DNA from: Lachnospiraceae bacterium
GTDB taxonomy: Bacteria; Bacillota; Clostridia; Lachnospirales; Lachnospiraceae
DNA: 64,000 nucleotides
Assembly: GCA_029054245.1 (NCBI GenBank)
Contig: JAIDFQ010000072.1
Location: forward strand, 1-64,000
Reading direction: 5' to 3'
Of this stretch, positions 8,546 through 15,774 are shown in pieces. Under the pieces are notes generated by a model. It had not been told where the DNA came from, searched no databases, and saw only the letters and a program-made list of their open reading frames with translations. Made by a program: the position numbers and the translations under genes. Numbering within the stretch: the first letter of the stretch is position 1; every line of letters starts with the position of its first letter.

Positions 8546-8620
8546 TCGGGGTGACAGGATTCGAACCTGCGACCTCCTGGTCCCAAACCAGGCGCTCTAG
8601 CCAAGCTGAGCCACACCCCG
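8546..8620 (-). tRNA. tRNA-Pro (anticodon UGG)
   Basis: Acceptor CGGGGTG/CACCCCG, anticodon stem CCTGG/CCAGG around TTTGGGA. First gene of the cluster, about 35 bases after the predicted transcription start. Confidence 0.95.
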
Positions 8621-8659
8621 CTGGTTTCCTGTTGCACACTCTTACGCAACGCAAGATAT

Positions 8660-8730
8660 ATTATAAGATATGACTATGCTTCTGTCAACAAGAAACTTTT
8701 AAAAAATATATTTTTTTTAAAAATGTTTCC
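8660..8730 (-). promoter_or_regulatory. Promoter and UP-like element of the tRNA cluster
   Basis: Minus-strand TTGACA (+ strand 8683-8688) and TATAAT (+ strand 8660-8665) are perfect consensus with a 17-bp spacer. The stretch 8696-8725 just upstream is almost pure A/T in short tracts, as in a stable-RNA UP element. Confidence 0.8.
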
Positions 8731-8739
8731 ACACTTAAG

Positions 8740-9219
8740 TTAGAGATAGTGAATGGTAAAGTGTGCCTTCCCATCTCTGTCAAGATCCATGATTGCATAG
8801 GAAGGTCTTCTCCCCTCCTGTCTGGGGTATGTAAGGCTGCCTGGGTTGACTGCTACTATATCTCCTGATAAGTCGATTACCGGTCTATGTGTATGCCCAT
8901 ACATCACAATATCCACCCCGCGCATCCTCGCCTCATGCTTTAGATTTTCATTGCTCATGGAAACATAATAATTATGCCCGTGGGTAAGCCAGATTTTGTA
9001 CTTTCCTATCATAAATTCCTTTTCCCTCGGAAGATCCGAAAAGAAGTCATTATTTCCTGTTACCATCTGGACCGGACAGCCGGCACTCTCTGCAATCAGA
9101 TATTCGCTGCCTTCAATGTCCCCACAGTGGATAACCATGTCCACCGGTGCTACTCTCTCCAACACTTTTATGTAATTGTCATTTTTGCGATGCGTATCGC
9201 TGACAATCAAAACCTTCAT
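8740..9219 (-). CDS. YfcE/MJ0936-type metallophosphoesterase
   Basis: 159-aa cytosolic calcineurin-like phosphoesterase. All dimetal motifs are present: SDTH near residue 8, CGDIEG near 33, GNND near 55, the THGH motif near 80 and GHTHRP near 109. The size and motif set match the YfcE/MJ0936 group, which cleaves phosphodiesters in vitro and whose natural substrate is unclear. ATG at 9219 has GGAGA upstream. It is the last gene of the 8.7-12.1 kb run, 32 bases after rdgB; pairing of rdgB with a yfcE homologue is common in Firmicutes. Confidence 0.88.
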   Translation of the reverse strand: MKVLIVSDTHRKNDNYIKVLERVAPVDMVIHCGDIEGSEYLIAESAGCPVQMVTGNNDFFSDLPREKEFMIGKYKIWLTHGHNYYVSMSNENLKHEARMRGVDIVMYGHTHRPVIDLSGDIVAVNPGSLTYPRQEGRRPSYAIMDLDRDGKAHFTIHYL

Positions 9220-9251
9220 ATATGCTTCTCCACATTTCTTCCATTTTCCGT

Positions 9252-9869
9252 CTATCTGCCAAAATAATCTTGCAATTCTTCCTTCATTGCACGCAACGCC
9301 TTTCCTCTATGGCTGATTGCATTTTTCTCCTCTTCCGCCAGCTCTGCAGTGCTTTTTCCATAGGCAGGTACCATAAAAATCGGATCATATCCAAAACCGT
9401 TTTCGCCTTTTTCCTCATATCCGATTCTGCCTTCTATCGTCGCTTCCTTCGTCAACACATTACCGTCTGGAAGGACACAGGCAATGGCACATACAAATCT
9501 TGCCGTCCGTTCTTCCTCCCTGACCCCGTCAAGACGTTCGATCAGATTTTTGTTCTTTTCACTATATGGTGTATCTTCCCCCATATATCTGGCTGAGTAA
9601 ATTCCCGGTTCCTTGTTCAGATAGTCAACCTCCAGCCCAGAATCATCCGCCAATACAAGCGCCCCCTGTGCGACCGCAGCAACTGCTTTTGCTTTTATGA
9701 CCGCATTTTCCACAAAGCTTTTTCCAGTTTCCTCTATCCTCGGCTCAATTCCTGCCTCTTTCATGGAGAGAATCTCCACGGCTTGACCTTTCACTTCAAG
9801 GTCAGACAAGATCATTCTAATTTCCTTCATTTTCCCGGCATTACCTGTGGCAAAAATAATCTTTTGCAT
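9252..9869 (-). CDS. rdgB: XTP/dITP diphosphatase (Ham1/RdgB)
   Basis: 205-aa house-cleaning enzyme that hydrolyses dITP, dXTP and related non-canonical purine triphosphates. The N-terminal IIFATGNAGKMKEI, the central LVLADDSGLEVDYL and C-terminal SHRGKALRAM are the conserved family motifs. The start at 9869 is chosen because AAGGAG lies 9 bases upstream and the family begins at this Met. An in-frame start at 9926 would add 19 residues that do not belong to the family. It lies between the amidase-like gene and the phosphoesterase, on the same strand and probably co-transcribed. Confidence 0.93.
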   Translation of the reverse strand: MQKIIFATGNAGKMKEIRMILSDLEVKGQAVEILSMKEAGIEPRIEETGKSFVENAVIKAKAVAAVAQGALVLADDSGLEVDYLNKEPGIYSARYMGEDTPYSEKNKNLIERLDGVREEERTARFVCAIACVLPDGNVLTKEATIEGRIGYEEKGENGFGYDPIFMVPAYGKSTAELAEEEKNAISHRGKALRAMKEELQDYFGR

Positions 9870-9922
9870 AATAAACAACTCCTTTACCTTTTCCGCTATC
9901 GAAAACTTTTTCACAGAAACCT

Positions 9923-10972
9923 TCAATCTGTTTCTTCGTACACTTTTATAATCGCATTGTAAATGCCGGAAGCTATTTTTTCCTGATAATCATCTCTCCC
10001 GAGCAGGATCGCCTCCTGCATATTCGTAATATATCCCGTTTTGACACAGGCTCCCGGTATCTTCACATTATTTAGTGTGTACTCCTGCGTTTCCGCTTCT
10101 TCAAGCCCCAGTGCCTTCCCTTTTATGCTGGTCACAACTTCTCTTTCCAAAAGATCTGCCAGTTCCACATTTCCAAAACCCGGAATGAAATAATCTCTGT
10201 TATACACCACAGTCGTTCCATAAACGTTGCTGTCCTCATCTGCATCTACCTGAATGCGGATATACATGTCGGCTCTGGTCTCGTTCGCCAGCTTCACCCG
10301 CTCTTCCTGTGTGGGATTTACATCATCCATCCTTGTATAATATGCTTTAATATCGGTTCCGTCCAGCTTTTCCTTTAGTTTCTGAGCAATCTTTAGATTA
10401 ATTTCCTTTTCATAAAAGCCGTCTTTTATATAACCGCTGTCTGCTCCTCCACAGGCAGGATCGATTACAACGATTTTATCATACATTTCCCTTGGGTTTA
10501 GAAAGCTGATAAATAAATCATTATTTTCTAAAATAGTACGGTATTCAAATATGCCTGTCAACATAAATCGAAGCTGTATACCGTCTTCTATCTCTTCGCA
10601 TACGCCCTGTCTTATCATTTCACGATTTCCTAAAATTGCATTCTCCTCGTAAAATTCTGACGTAACCCCATTTATCAATATGCAGAGTTCCTGATCCATA
10701 TAGTGATTTTCAATAACGATGTCCTCCGCCCTGCACTCCTTGGGAAGAGGAATGCCAAGATCGCTGTTATCCTCCTTGCCGGAAGCAAATATAAGTCCCT
10801 GCTCATCGGATGCGTCTTCCTGCATATAAGAATCATCCCTGCGCACTTCATCCTGTGCCACATCTGAAATCGTTATGACTTTCCCTGCAGACATATATAG
10901 AATCAATCCCATCGCGGCGGCAGCAAAAACAGCGCTGCCTATCGCCGCCTTTTTCATCAAATCAAGCTGCAT
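9923..10972 (-). CDS. Membrane-anchored amidase_3 homologue lacking catalytic residues
   Basis: 349-aa protein with one N-terminal transmembrane anchor (residues 8-27), an acidic linker (30-75) and a C-terminal domain that follows the zinc N-acetylmuramoyl-L-alanine amidase fold. The usual metal and catalytic residues are mostly replaced. The first motif reads VVIDPACGGADSG where active enzymes have a GHGG-type His. The Glu in FYEKEINLK is kept. The second zinc His motif reads IRIQVDAD instead of SIHANA. The catalytic Glu motif reads CVKTGYITN instead of a VE-G-F-N type. These codons read cleanly and the frame is open, so this is probably a pseudoenzyme on the outer face of the membrane, perhaps binding peptidoglycan or regulating another amidase. 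Confidence 0.75.
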   Translation of the reverse strand: MQLDLMKKAAIGSAVFAAAAMGLILYMSAGKVITISDVAQDEVRRDDSYMQEDASDEQGLIFASGKEDNSDLGIPLPKECRAEDIVIENHYMDQELCILINGVTSEFYEENAILGNREMIRQGVCEEIEDGIQLRFMLTGIFEYRTILENNDLFISFLNPREMYDKIVVIDPACGGADSGYIKDGFYEKEINLKIAQKLKEKLDGTDIKAYYTRMDDVNPTQEERVKLANETRADMYIRIQVDADEDSNVYGTTVVYNRDYFIPGFGNVELADLLEREVVTSIKGKALGLEEAETQEYTLNNVKIPGACVKTGYITNMQEAILLGRDDYQEKIASGIYNAIIKVYEETD

Positions 10973-10984
10973 CGAATACTCCTA

Positions 10985-12130
10985 TTACTTTCTCTTCGGC
11001 GGCTTAGGACCAGGGAACTGGTAAAAATAAGTTTTCATCATTCCATTATATATTTTCCTGTTCTTTGCCGCCTTGATTCCAATCATATCTTCTGCCTGTT
11101 CATATGCTGTGATCAGATACAACGACCATGCGTCCAATGCTCTGAACCGCTCTCCGATTGCGCCATATAATTCAGGCAGATTTTTCTTTTCTTCTATCCG
11201 TTCTCCATAAGGAGGATTGGTAATAATGAAACCGTACTTTTTGCTGTGACGAAGCTCCCTTAAATCTCTTTTCTGAAAGTGAATCATCTTATCCACCCCT
11301 GCAAGTCTTGCATTTTCTCTTGCAATGGACACCATTTTATCATCAATATCATACCCTTGGATATCCGTATGTACATCCATCACAATCTCTTCTCTTGCCT
11401 CATCTACTGCATCATACCACTCCTTCGCCGGAATCATATGCGTCCAGCTCTGGGCGGTAAAATTCCGGTTCATACCCGGCGCGATATTTGCCGCCATCAT
11501 AGCTGCTTCAATCGGAAAAGTGCCGCTCCCACAAAAAGGATCCACCAAAATACGGTCCCCCTTCCATGGCGTAAGCATAATGAGCGCCGCCGCAAGATTT
11601 TCTGCGATAGGCGCTTTTGCCGTCAGCTTCCGGTATCCCCTTTTGTGCAAGGACTCCCCCGTGGTATCCAGCGCCGCCGTCACTTCATCCTTCATCAAGA
11701 ACACCCTGATCGGGAATGATGCGCCGCTTTCAGGAAACCACTCCATATGGTAAACCTCTTTCATACGCTCTACCATAGCTTTTTTCATAATGGACTGAAT
11801 ATCCGAAGGACTAAACAGCTTACTCTTGACACTTGCCGCCTTGGTGACCCAGAATCTTCCATCTGAAGGTATCATCTCCTCCCAAGGTATGTTTTTCGTA
11901 CCCTGGAAAAGTTCCTCGAAGGTCTCTGCCCGAAAGCTTCCCGCTTTAATTAAAATACGTTCTGCCGTGCGCAGGAATATATTGGCTCGGCAGACCGCCT
12001 CCGCATCGCCTATGAAGGTGACTCTGCCATCTTCCACTTTTATAACATCATACCCTAAATCTGTAATTTCACGTTTTAATACGGATTCCAGACCGAAATG
12101 GCAGGGAGCTATCAGTTCATATCGTTTCAT
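10985..12130 (-). CDS. THUMP-domain rRNA methyltransferase, RlmL/YpsC type
   Basis: 381-aa class I SAM-dependent RNA methyltransferase. The N-terminal region (about 1-160) is ferredoxin-like plus THUMP. The methyltransferase core shows DPFCGSGTFPIEAA near residue 195 and the NPPYGERI catalytic motif near 305, as in N2-guanine rRNA methyltransferases of COG0116. The start at 12130 is preferred because the family begins MKRYELIAPC and GAGG lies just upstream; an ATG at 12163 would add 11 residues. It heads a leftward run with the amidase-like gene (12-bp gap). Confidence 0.88.
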   Translation of the reverse strand: MKRYELIAPCHFGLESVLKREITDLGYDVIKVEDGRVTFIGDAEAVCRANIFLRTAERILIKAGSFRAETFEELFQGTKNIPWEEMIPSDGRFWVTKAASVKSKLFSPSDIQSIMKKAMVERMKEVYHMEWFPESGASFPIRVFLMKDEVTAALDTTGESLHKRGYRKLTAKAPIAENLAAALIMLTPWKGDRILVDPFCGSGTFPIEAAMMAANIAPGMNRNFTAQSWTHMIPAKEWYDAVDEAREEIVMDVHTDIQGYDIDDKMVSIARENARLAGVDKMIHFQKRDLRELRHSKKYGFIITNPPYGERIEEKKNLPELYGAIGERFRALDAWSLYLITAYEQAEDMIGIKAAKNRKIYNGMMKTYFYQFPGPKPPKRK

Positions 12131-12248
12131 AAACGCCTCATTTCTTAAATGTATCATTATCATACAAATTTCTTAAGAATTATACCACAATCGATTTTTT
12201 TTGTATAGAAAGAGCTTAGGTTTGTTATGTTAATCAAAAAGCTGCCGT

Positions 12249-12434
12249 TTTGCAAGGCTCTGGCGAAAAATCAGTAATTTCACTTGCAGAATGTAAAACC
12301 CCTAGGGAAAAATCGCCATGGATGGCGATTTTAGGAGCCACGCGGCACGGATGCCGCCAGCTCCGACCCGTACGCATTGAAACACATAAATCCATTCTGT
12401 TAGTGAAATCTGATTTGAAGACGAGACTTGCAAA
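12249..12434. repeat. 186-bp palindromic element with GGA-loop hairpins (possible RNA)
   Basis: The outer arms 12249-12293 and 12393-12434 pair imperfectly (CTTGCAAA, CTGATTT, AGTGAAAT and CATTCTG blocks match). Inside, AAAATCGCC (12309-12317) pairs with GGCGATTTT around hexaloop ATGGAT. GGAGC/GCTCC (12334-12338, 12360-12364) encloses GCGGC/GCCGC around hexaloop ACGGAT. Both loops match the ANGGAU recognised by CsrA when read on the + strand. The layout fits either a dispersed palindromic repeat or a structured RNA. An 82-codon open frame on the minus strand across it is probably an artefact. Confidence 0.6.
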
Positions 12435-12529
12435 GATGAAATATGCGCCGCCTACAGATACCATCGCCTTTCCTAACCTCACGCCGTCCTATCCTGCTCC
12501 CCTTGCGGTCTGAACAAACTATAACATCG

Positions 12530-12557
12530 AAAAGGCACCCACAAAAGGGTGCCTTTT
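12530..12557. terminator. Terminator between palindromic element and small Asn-rich gene
   Basis: AAAAGGCACCC (12530-12540) pairs perfectly with GGGTGCCTTTT (12547-12557) around a 6-base loop. The T tract is in the stem on both strands, so it can stop transcription from either side. Confidence 0.7.
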
Positions 12558-12605
12558 CTGCAAATCCACTAAATACCGATACAAGATGCCAATCGGTCCG
12601 CCGAA

Positions 12606-12749
12606 CTAAAACTCGTTGTTCTTTTTGTTGTTGTCTTTGCAGTTAGAAGAATTAGAAGAGCTGTTCTTCTGGCTGTTCTGGCTATTCTGGTTGGATTTGT
12701 TTTCCTGATTCTGATTGTTCTGGTTGTTCTGATAATCATTCTTAGACAT
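12606..12749 (-). CDS. Small Asn/Gln/Ser-rich protein (47 aa)
   Basis: Short reading frame with ATG at 12749 and AGGAGG about 8 bases upstream. The product is 47 residues, more than half Asn, Gln or Ser (for example QNNQNNQNQ and SSSNSSN), with a lone Cys at position 36 and no hydrophobic segment. A strong terminator follows. The ribosome site, terminator and position between genes support a real gene. I do not recognise a family; low-complexity polar peptides of this kind occur in spore-forming clostridia, but a spore role here would be a guess. Confidence 0.7.
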   Translation of the reverse strand: MSKNDYQNNQNNQNQENKSNQNSQNSQKNSSSNSSNCKDNNKKNNEF

Positions 12750-12846
12750 ATTTGTTTCCTCCTGATTCTTTAGGTTACAGGAGTAGTATTTTCTAAACAG
12801 GAACCTTTTATACTTTTGTTTTGTAGTACTTTAGTACCCATTTTCA

Positions 12847-13191
12847 TTATAACTGTTTAAACCATACTTTTGCTTTATCCACAGCATTTAGTCCAAACTC
12901 TGCACAGCGTTTTCCTGCTTTTATTCCAAATTTCAAAATTTGCGTACCATATTCTAATGCCTTTTCGCCATATGAATTCCCCTGTTTGTTCCGGTCCGCC
13001 AGATCTGCAATGCTTTTTGCAATCAGTCTTGGACTTCCAAGTTCATCGATGACCTCCTCTTCCGTCCTGCCGCCGCGCACTTCAATTTCAATATACTGCT
13101 GATAATACTCCACATGCGGCGCCGCCTCCACGCTTCCCAACCTTCCGTTCAACGCTCTGTGCAGCTGCGTCATAAATTCAGTTTTTGTCAT
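12847..13191 (-). CDS. DUF1700/HAAS-domain protein, short form
   Basis: 114-aa protein. Residues 1-70 (MTKTEFMTQLHRAL, VEYYQQYIEIEVRGG, EEEVIDELGSPRLIAKSI) match the N-terminal DUF1700/HAAS helical domain. Most relatives continue into several transmembrane helices and pair with a PadR repressor. Here the protein ends after an amphipathic helical tail (KFGIKAGKRCAEFGLNAVDKAK), and no PadR is adjacent. It follows the gene at 13222-13608 by 30 bases. The domain call is fairly sure; its role without membrane part or PadR partner is unknown. Confidence 0.7.
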   Translation of the reverse strand: MTKTEFMTQLHRALNGRLGSVEAAPHVEYYQQYIEIEVRGGRTEEEVIDELGSPRLIAKSIADLADRNKQGNSYGEKALEYGTQILKFGIKAGKRCAEFGLNAVDKAKVWFKQL

Positions 13192-13221
13192 ACTCCCCTC
13201 CGCGGTCTTCCCTATGGCAAA

Positions 13222-13608
13222 TCACAGTTTATCCATGCCCTGCCCATAATCCAGTTTTCTTAGCCCTTTTTCAGGATTCTCCATTAAATCTGCCATCGTC
13301 CGAAATGCCTGCATTGCCATTTTCTCTTTGTTACAGGTTCTGGAGTTCTTTCCCGTATCTTTAATCAGATTATATCGGTTCATCTGCCATACATACAGAT
13401 CGCAGAGCGTATAACCGCATACATTCAATTTATCCATAAACGTATGATGCTCAATATAGTATATGAGTTCCTCGTAAATCTGCCCTTGGGACAAAATATC
13501 CTTCCACAGCGCATCTGCCCATTCCCTGGAAAGTCCCGCATAATCACAGATTTCATAAAATGCCTGGCATACCTTTATTTTCGTCGCATCATACACAATT
13601 CCCTGCAT
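13222..13608 (-). CDS. Hypothetical protein, 128 aa
   Basis: I do not recognise a family. The protein is predicted mostly helical, with YEICDYAGLSREWADALWKDIL near residues 18-39 and a Cys-containing central part (NVCGYTLCDLYVWQMNRYNL). It has no transmembrane segment or signal peptide. ATG at 13608 has GAGGAAG upstream. It is followed at 30 bases by the HAAS-domain gene on the same strand, suggesting a two-gene transcript. Confidence 0.6.
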   Translation of the reverse strand: MQGIVYDATKIKVCQAFYEICDYAGLSREWADALWKDILSQGQIYEELIYYIEHHTFMDKLNVCGYTLCDLYVWQMNRYNLIKDTGKNSRTCNKEKMAMQAFRTMADLMENPEKGLRKLDYGQGMDKL

Positions 13609-13754
13609 GGATCCACTTCCTCTTCAAAATCATTTGTGTTCAGCATATTCCTTTTTTTATTAGAAGTCAACCGCTGTATTTTTTATATATGATTTACCAA
13701 AAGCATTTTTATTCTTTTCTGCCTTATTCTTACAGAAATATCATTTTTTATCAC

Positions 13755-13780
13755 AAAAATGAGCCGGCAAATGCCGGCTC
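13755..13780 (-). terminator. Terminator of the cellobiose ABC operon
   Basis: GAGCCGGC (13761-13768) pairs with GCCGGCTC (13773-13780) around a 4-base loop. On the minus strand it is followed by ATTTTT. It lies 17 bases after the last permease gene. Confidence 0.85.
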
Positions 13781-13796
13781 TCAAAGCTTTTCAATA

Positions 13797-14675
13797 TTAT
13801 CCTTTCACACTTCCCATCGCCACTCCCTGCACAATGTACTTTGAGAGGAACATATAGATGAGAATAATCGGCAAAATCGAAAATACAATCATCACGTATA
13901 CCTGCCCCATATCAAATTTCAGCCAGTCGGTGGAACGCAGCTGTGCAATCAAGATAGGCAGTGTCTTCTTTTTATCTGTGTGCAGAATCAGCGCAGGTGT
14001 AAAATAATTGTTCCAGCTGGAAACAAATGTGAAAATTGCCTGCACTGCAATTGCCGGCTTCATCAGCGGAAGCACGATGGAATTAAAGGTCCTAAATTCT
14101 CCCGATCCGTCAATGCGTGCTGCTTCTATCAATGATAGCGGCAGAGAACTTTCCATATACTGCTTCATATAAAAGAAGGTGATCGGTGCCGCTATCGAAG
14201 GCACGATTAACGGAATGAATGAGTCATCCAACTTCATCTTTCCTACCAGCTGCAAGAATCCTAATGCCGTCACCTGGGTGGGTATCATCATAATCATGAG
14301 GATAAAGGTAAACATAAATTTCTTCAATTTAAATTCATAAGCATGAATCGCGTATGCCGTCATTGTTGAAAAATAAGTGCACAAGGCTGCACTGAGCGTC
14401 GATATGAAAAAGCTGTTGAATAAGCCATACCATATAGGCAATGCGCTTGCCGCCCTGCCAGCGCTTAAATTCTTCCAGTTCGTCCACAGATTCGATCCGG
14501 GAATAGGTGTAAATCCTTTGGTCAGTTCAGCATGCGCCCTAGTCGCATTAATGAAAAGTACATAAAACCAGAACAGACACAGGAAAGAAATAACAATCAA
14601 CACAATGTAAGCGATGGTTCTTCTTGCATTTACGTTCATGCCCTTTTTCAGTTTTGAATCTTTATTATTTCTCAT
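13797..14675 (-). CDS. Carbohydrate ABC transporter permease, MalG type
   Basis: 292-aa inner-membrane protein with six predicted helices. The EAA loop (EAARIDGSGEFRTFNSIVLPLMKP region, near residues 195-218) contacts the ATPase. The family is MalG/CUT1. AGGAGG at the start ATG (14675) is strong. It follows the MalF-type permease by 11 bases and ends the operon before a terminator. As in most clostridial CUT1 importers no dedicated ATPase is encoded here, so a shared MsmK-like ATPase elsewhere is likely. Cellobiose import is inferred from the divergent cellobiose phosphorylase. Confidence 0.88.
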   Translation of the reverse strand: MRNNKDSKLKKGMNVNARRTIAYIVLIVISFLCLFWFYVLFINATRAHAELTKGFTPIPGSNLWTNWKNLSAGRAASALPIWYGLFNSFFISTLSAALCTYFSTMTAYAIHAYEFKLKKFMFTFILMIMMIPTQVTALGFLQLVGKMKLDDSFIPLIVPSIAAPITFFYMKQYMESSLPLSLIEAARIDGSGEFRTFNSIVLPLMKPAIAVQAIFTFVSSWNNYFTPALILHTDKKKTLPILIAQLRSTDWLKFDMGQVYVMIVFSILPIILIYMFLSKYIVQGVAMGSVKG

Positions 14676-14686
14676 ACCATCACCTC

Positions 14687-15598
14687 CTAATCGACCTTCT
14701 TATTTGTAAACTTATATACAATCATACTAAGGATAGCCGTGACAATGAACATAACCACTGAAAGCGCTCCGCCCAATCCATAGTTTTTACTGTACAAATG
14801 TTTATTCAGATACATAATGAGCGTCATAGTCGAACGCATGGGATCACCGGTAGCATTGGTCAGAATCTGGGGAACGTCGAACATCTGCAATCCGCCGATC
14901 AGGGAAGTGATCATCACATAAACCAAAATAGGACGCAGCAGAGGCAGCGTAATCTTAAAGAACGCCTGCGCGGAGGTTGCCCCATCCACTTCCGCTGCTT
15001 CAAAAAGCGCCGTATCGATTCCCATCATACCAGCCATCAGCAAAATCGTCGTATTGCCAAACCACATCAGGAAGTTCATGAACGCAACCAACGTTCTTGC
15101 GCTCCAGACATTCGACATAAATTTGTAAGGTTCTTTCAATATACCCGCCTGCATCAATATGGAATTGACTGGACCGCCGTCTGCAAACAAGGTGAAAAAC
15201 AACATAGCAAACGCAGATGCCATGATCAGATTCGGCAGATAAATAACCGTCTTGAAGAACCTCTGCCCCTTAAGCCTTAAACTTGGATTTGAAAACCATG
15301 CCGCAAGCAGGAGCGATACAATAATCTGCGGGACAAAACCCATTACCCACATAATCAGCGTATTTTCCGCATATGTAATGAGATCCCCGTTTACCACAAT
15401 GGTTTTGTAGTTTTCAATTCCCACAAAATTAGGTCCAATCTGGGTAAGACCAGAACGATAATTTTCAAAGAAGCTATTATAGATCGTACTCGCCAGAGGG
15501 ATAAACTGAAAAATCAGATACACTGATACAAACGGAATCAGAAAAATGTACCCCCATTTATTATAGCTTACAACCTTTCCTCTCCTTGCAGTCTTCAT
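14687..15598 (-). CDS. Carbohydrate ABC transporter permease, MalF type
   Basis: 303-aa CUT1 permease with six predicted helices and an EAA loop (FEAAEVDGATSAQAFFKITLP). Start ATG at 15598 is preferred since GGAGGTGG lies 5 bases upstream; a GTG at 15613 is also in frame. It sits between the binding protein gene (176-bp gap) and the MalG-type permease. Together they form the membrane channel of a disaccharide importer. Confidence 0.88.
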   Translation of the reverse strand: MKTARRGKVVSYNKWGYIFLIPFVSVYLIFQFIPLASTIYNSFFENYRSGLTQIGPNFVGIENYKTIVVNGDLITYAENTLIMWVMGFVPQIIVSLLLAAWFSNPSLRLKGQRFFKTVIYLPNLIMASAFAMLFFTLFADGGPVNSILMQAGILKEPYKFMSNVWSARTLVAFMNFLMWFGNTTILLMAGMMGIDTALFEAAEVDGATSAQAFFKITLPLLRPILVYVMITSLIGGLQMFDVPQILTNATGDPMRSTMTLIMYLNKHLYSKNYGLGGALSVVMFIVTAILSMIVYKFTNKKVD

Positions 15599-15774
15599 AG
15601 CAACCACCTCCACCTATTTATCTTCTTTTATCACAAAGCTCGCAGCAACCCTTTACTTCCTCTGTAAAACCCTGCTGCCAATTCTGTTTTGCCCTTTTGA
15701 AAAGCCATGCCTGCCTGTTCATTCAGGCAGGCACAGCCATAAACATATAACTTTCTATAAGAGTAGATTTATGA

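Noticed and set aside
12234-12482. 82-codon open frame on the minus strand across the palindromic element
   Set aside because: No ribosome site, and it covers both arms and both hairpins of the palindrome; base pairing explains the sequence better than coding.
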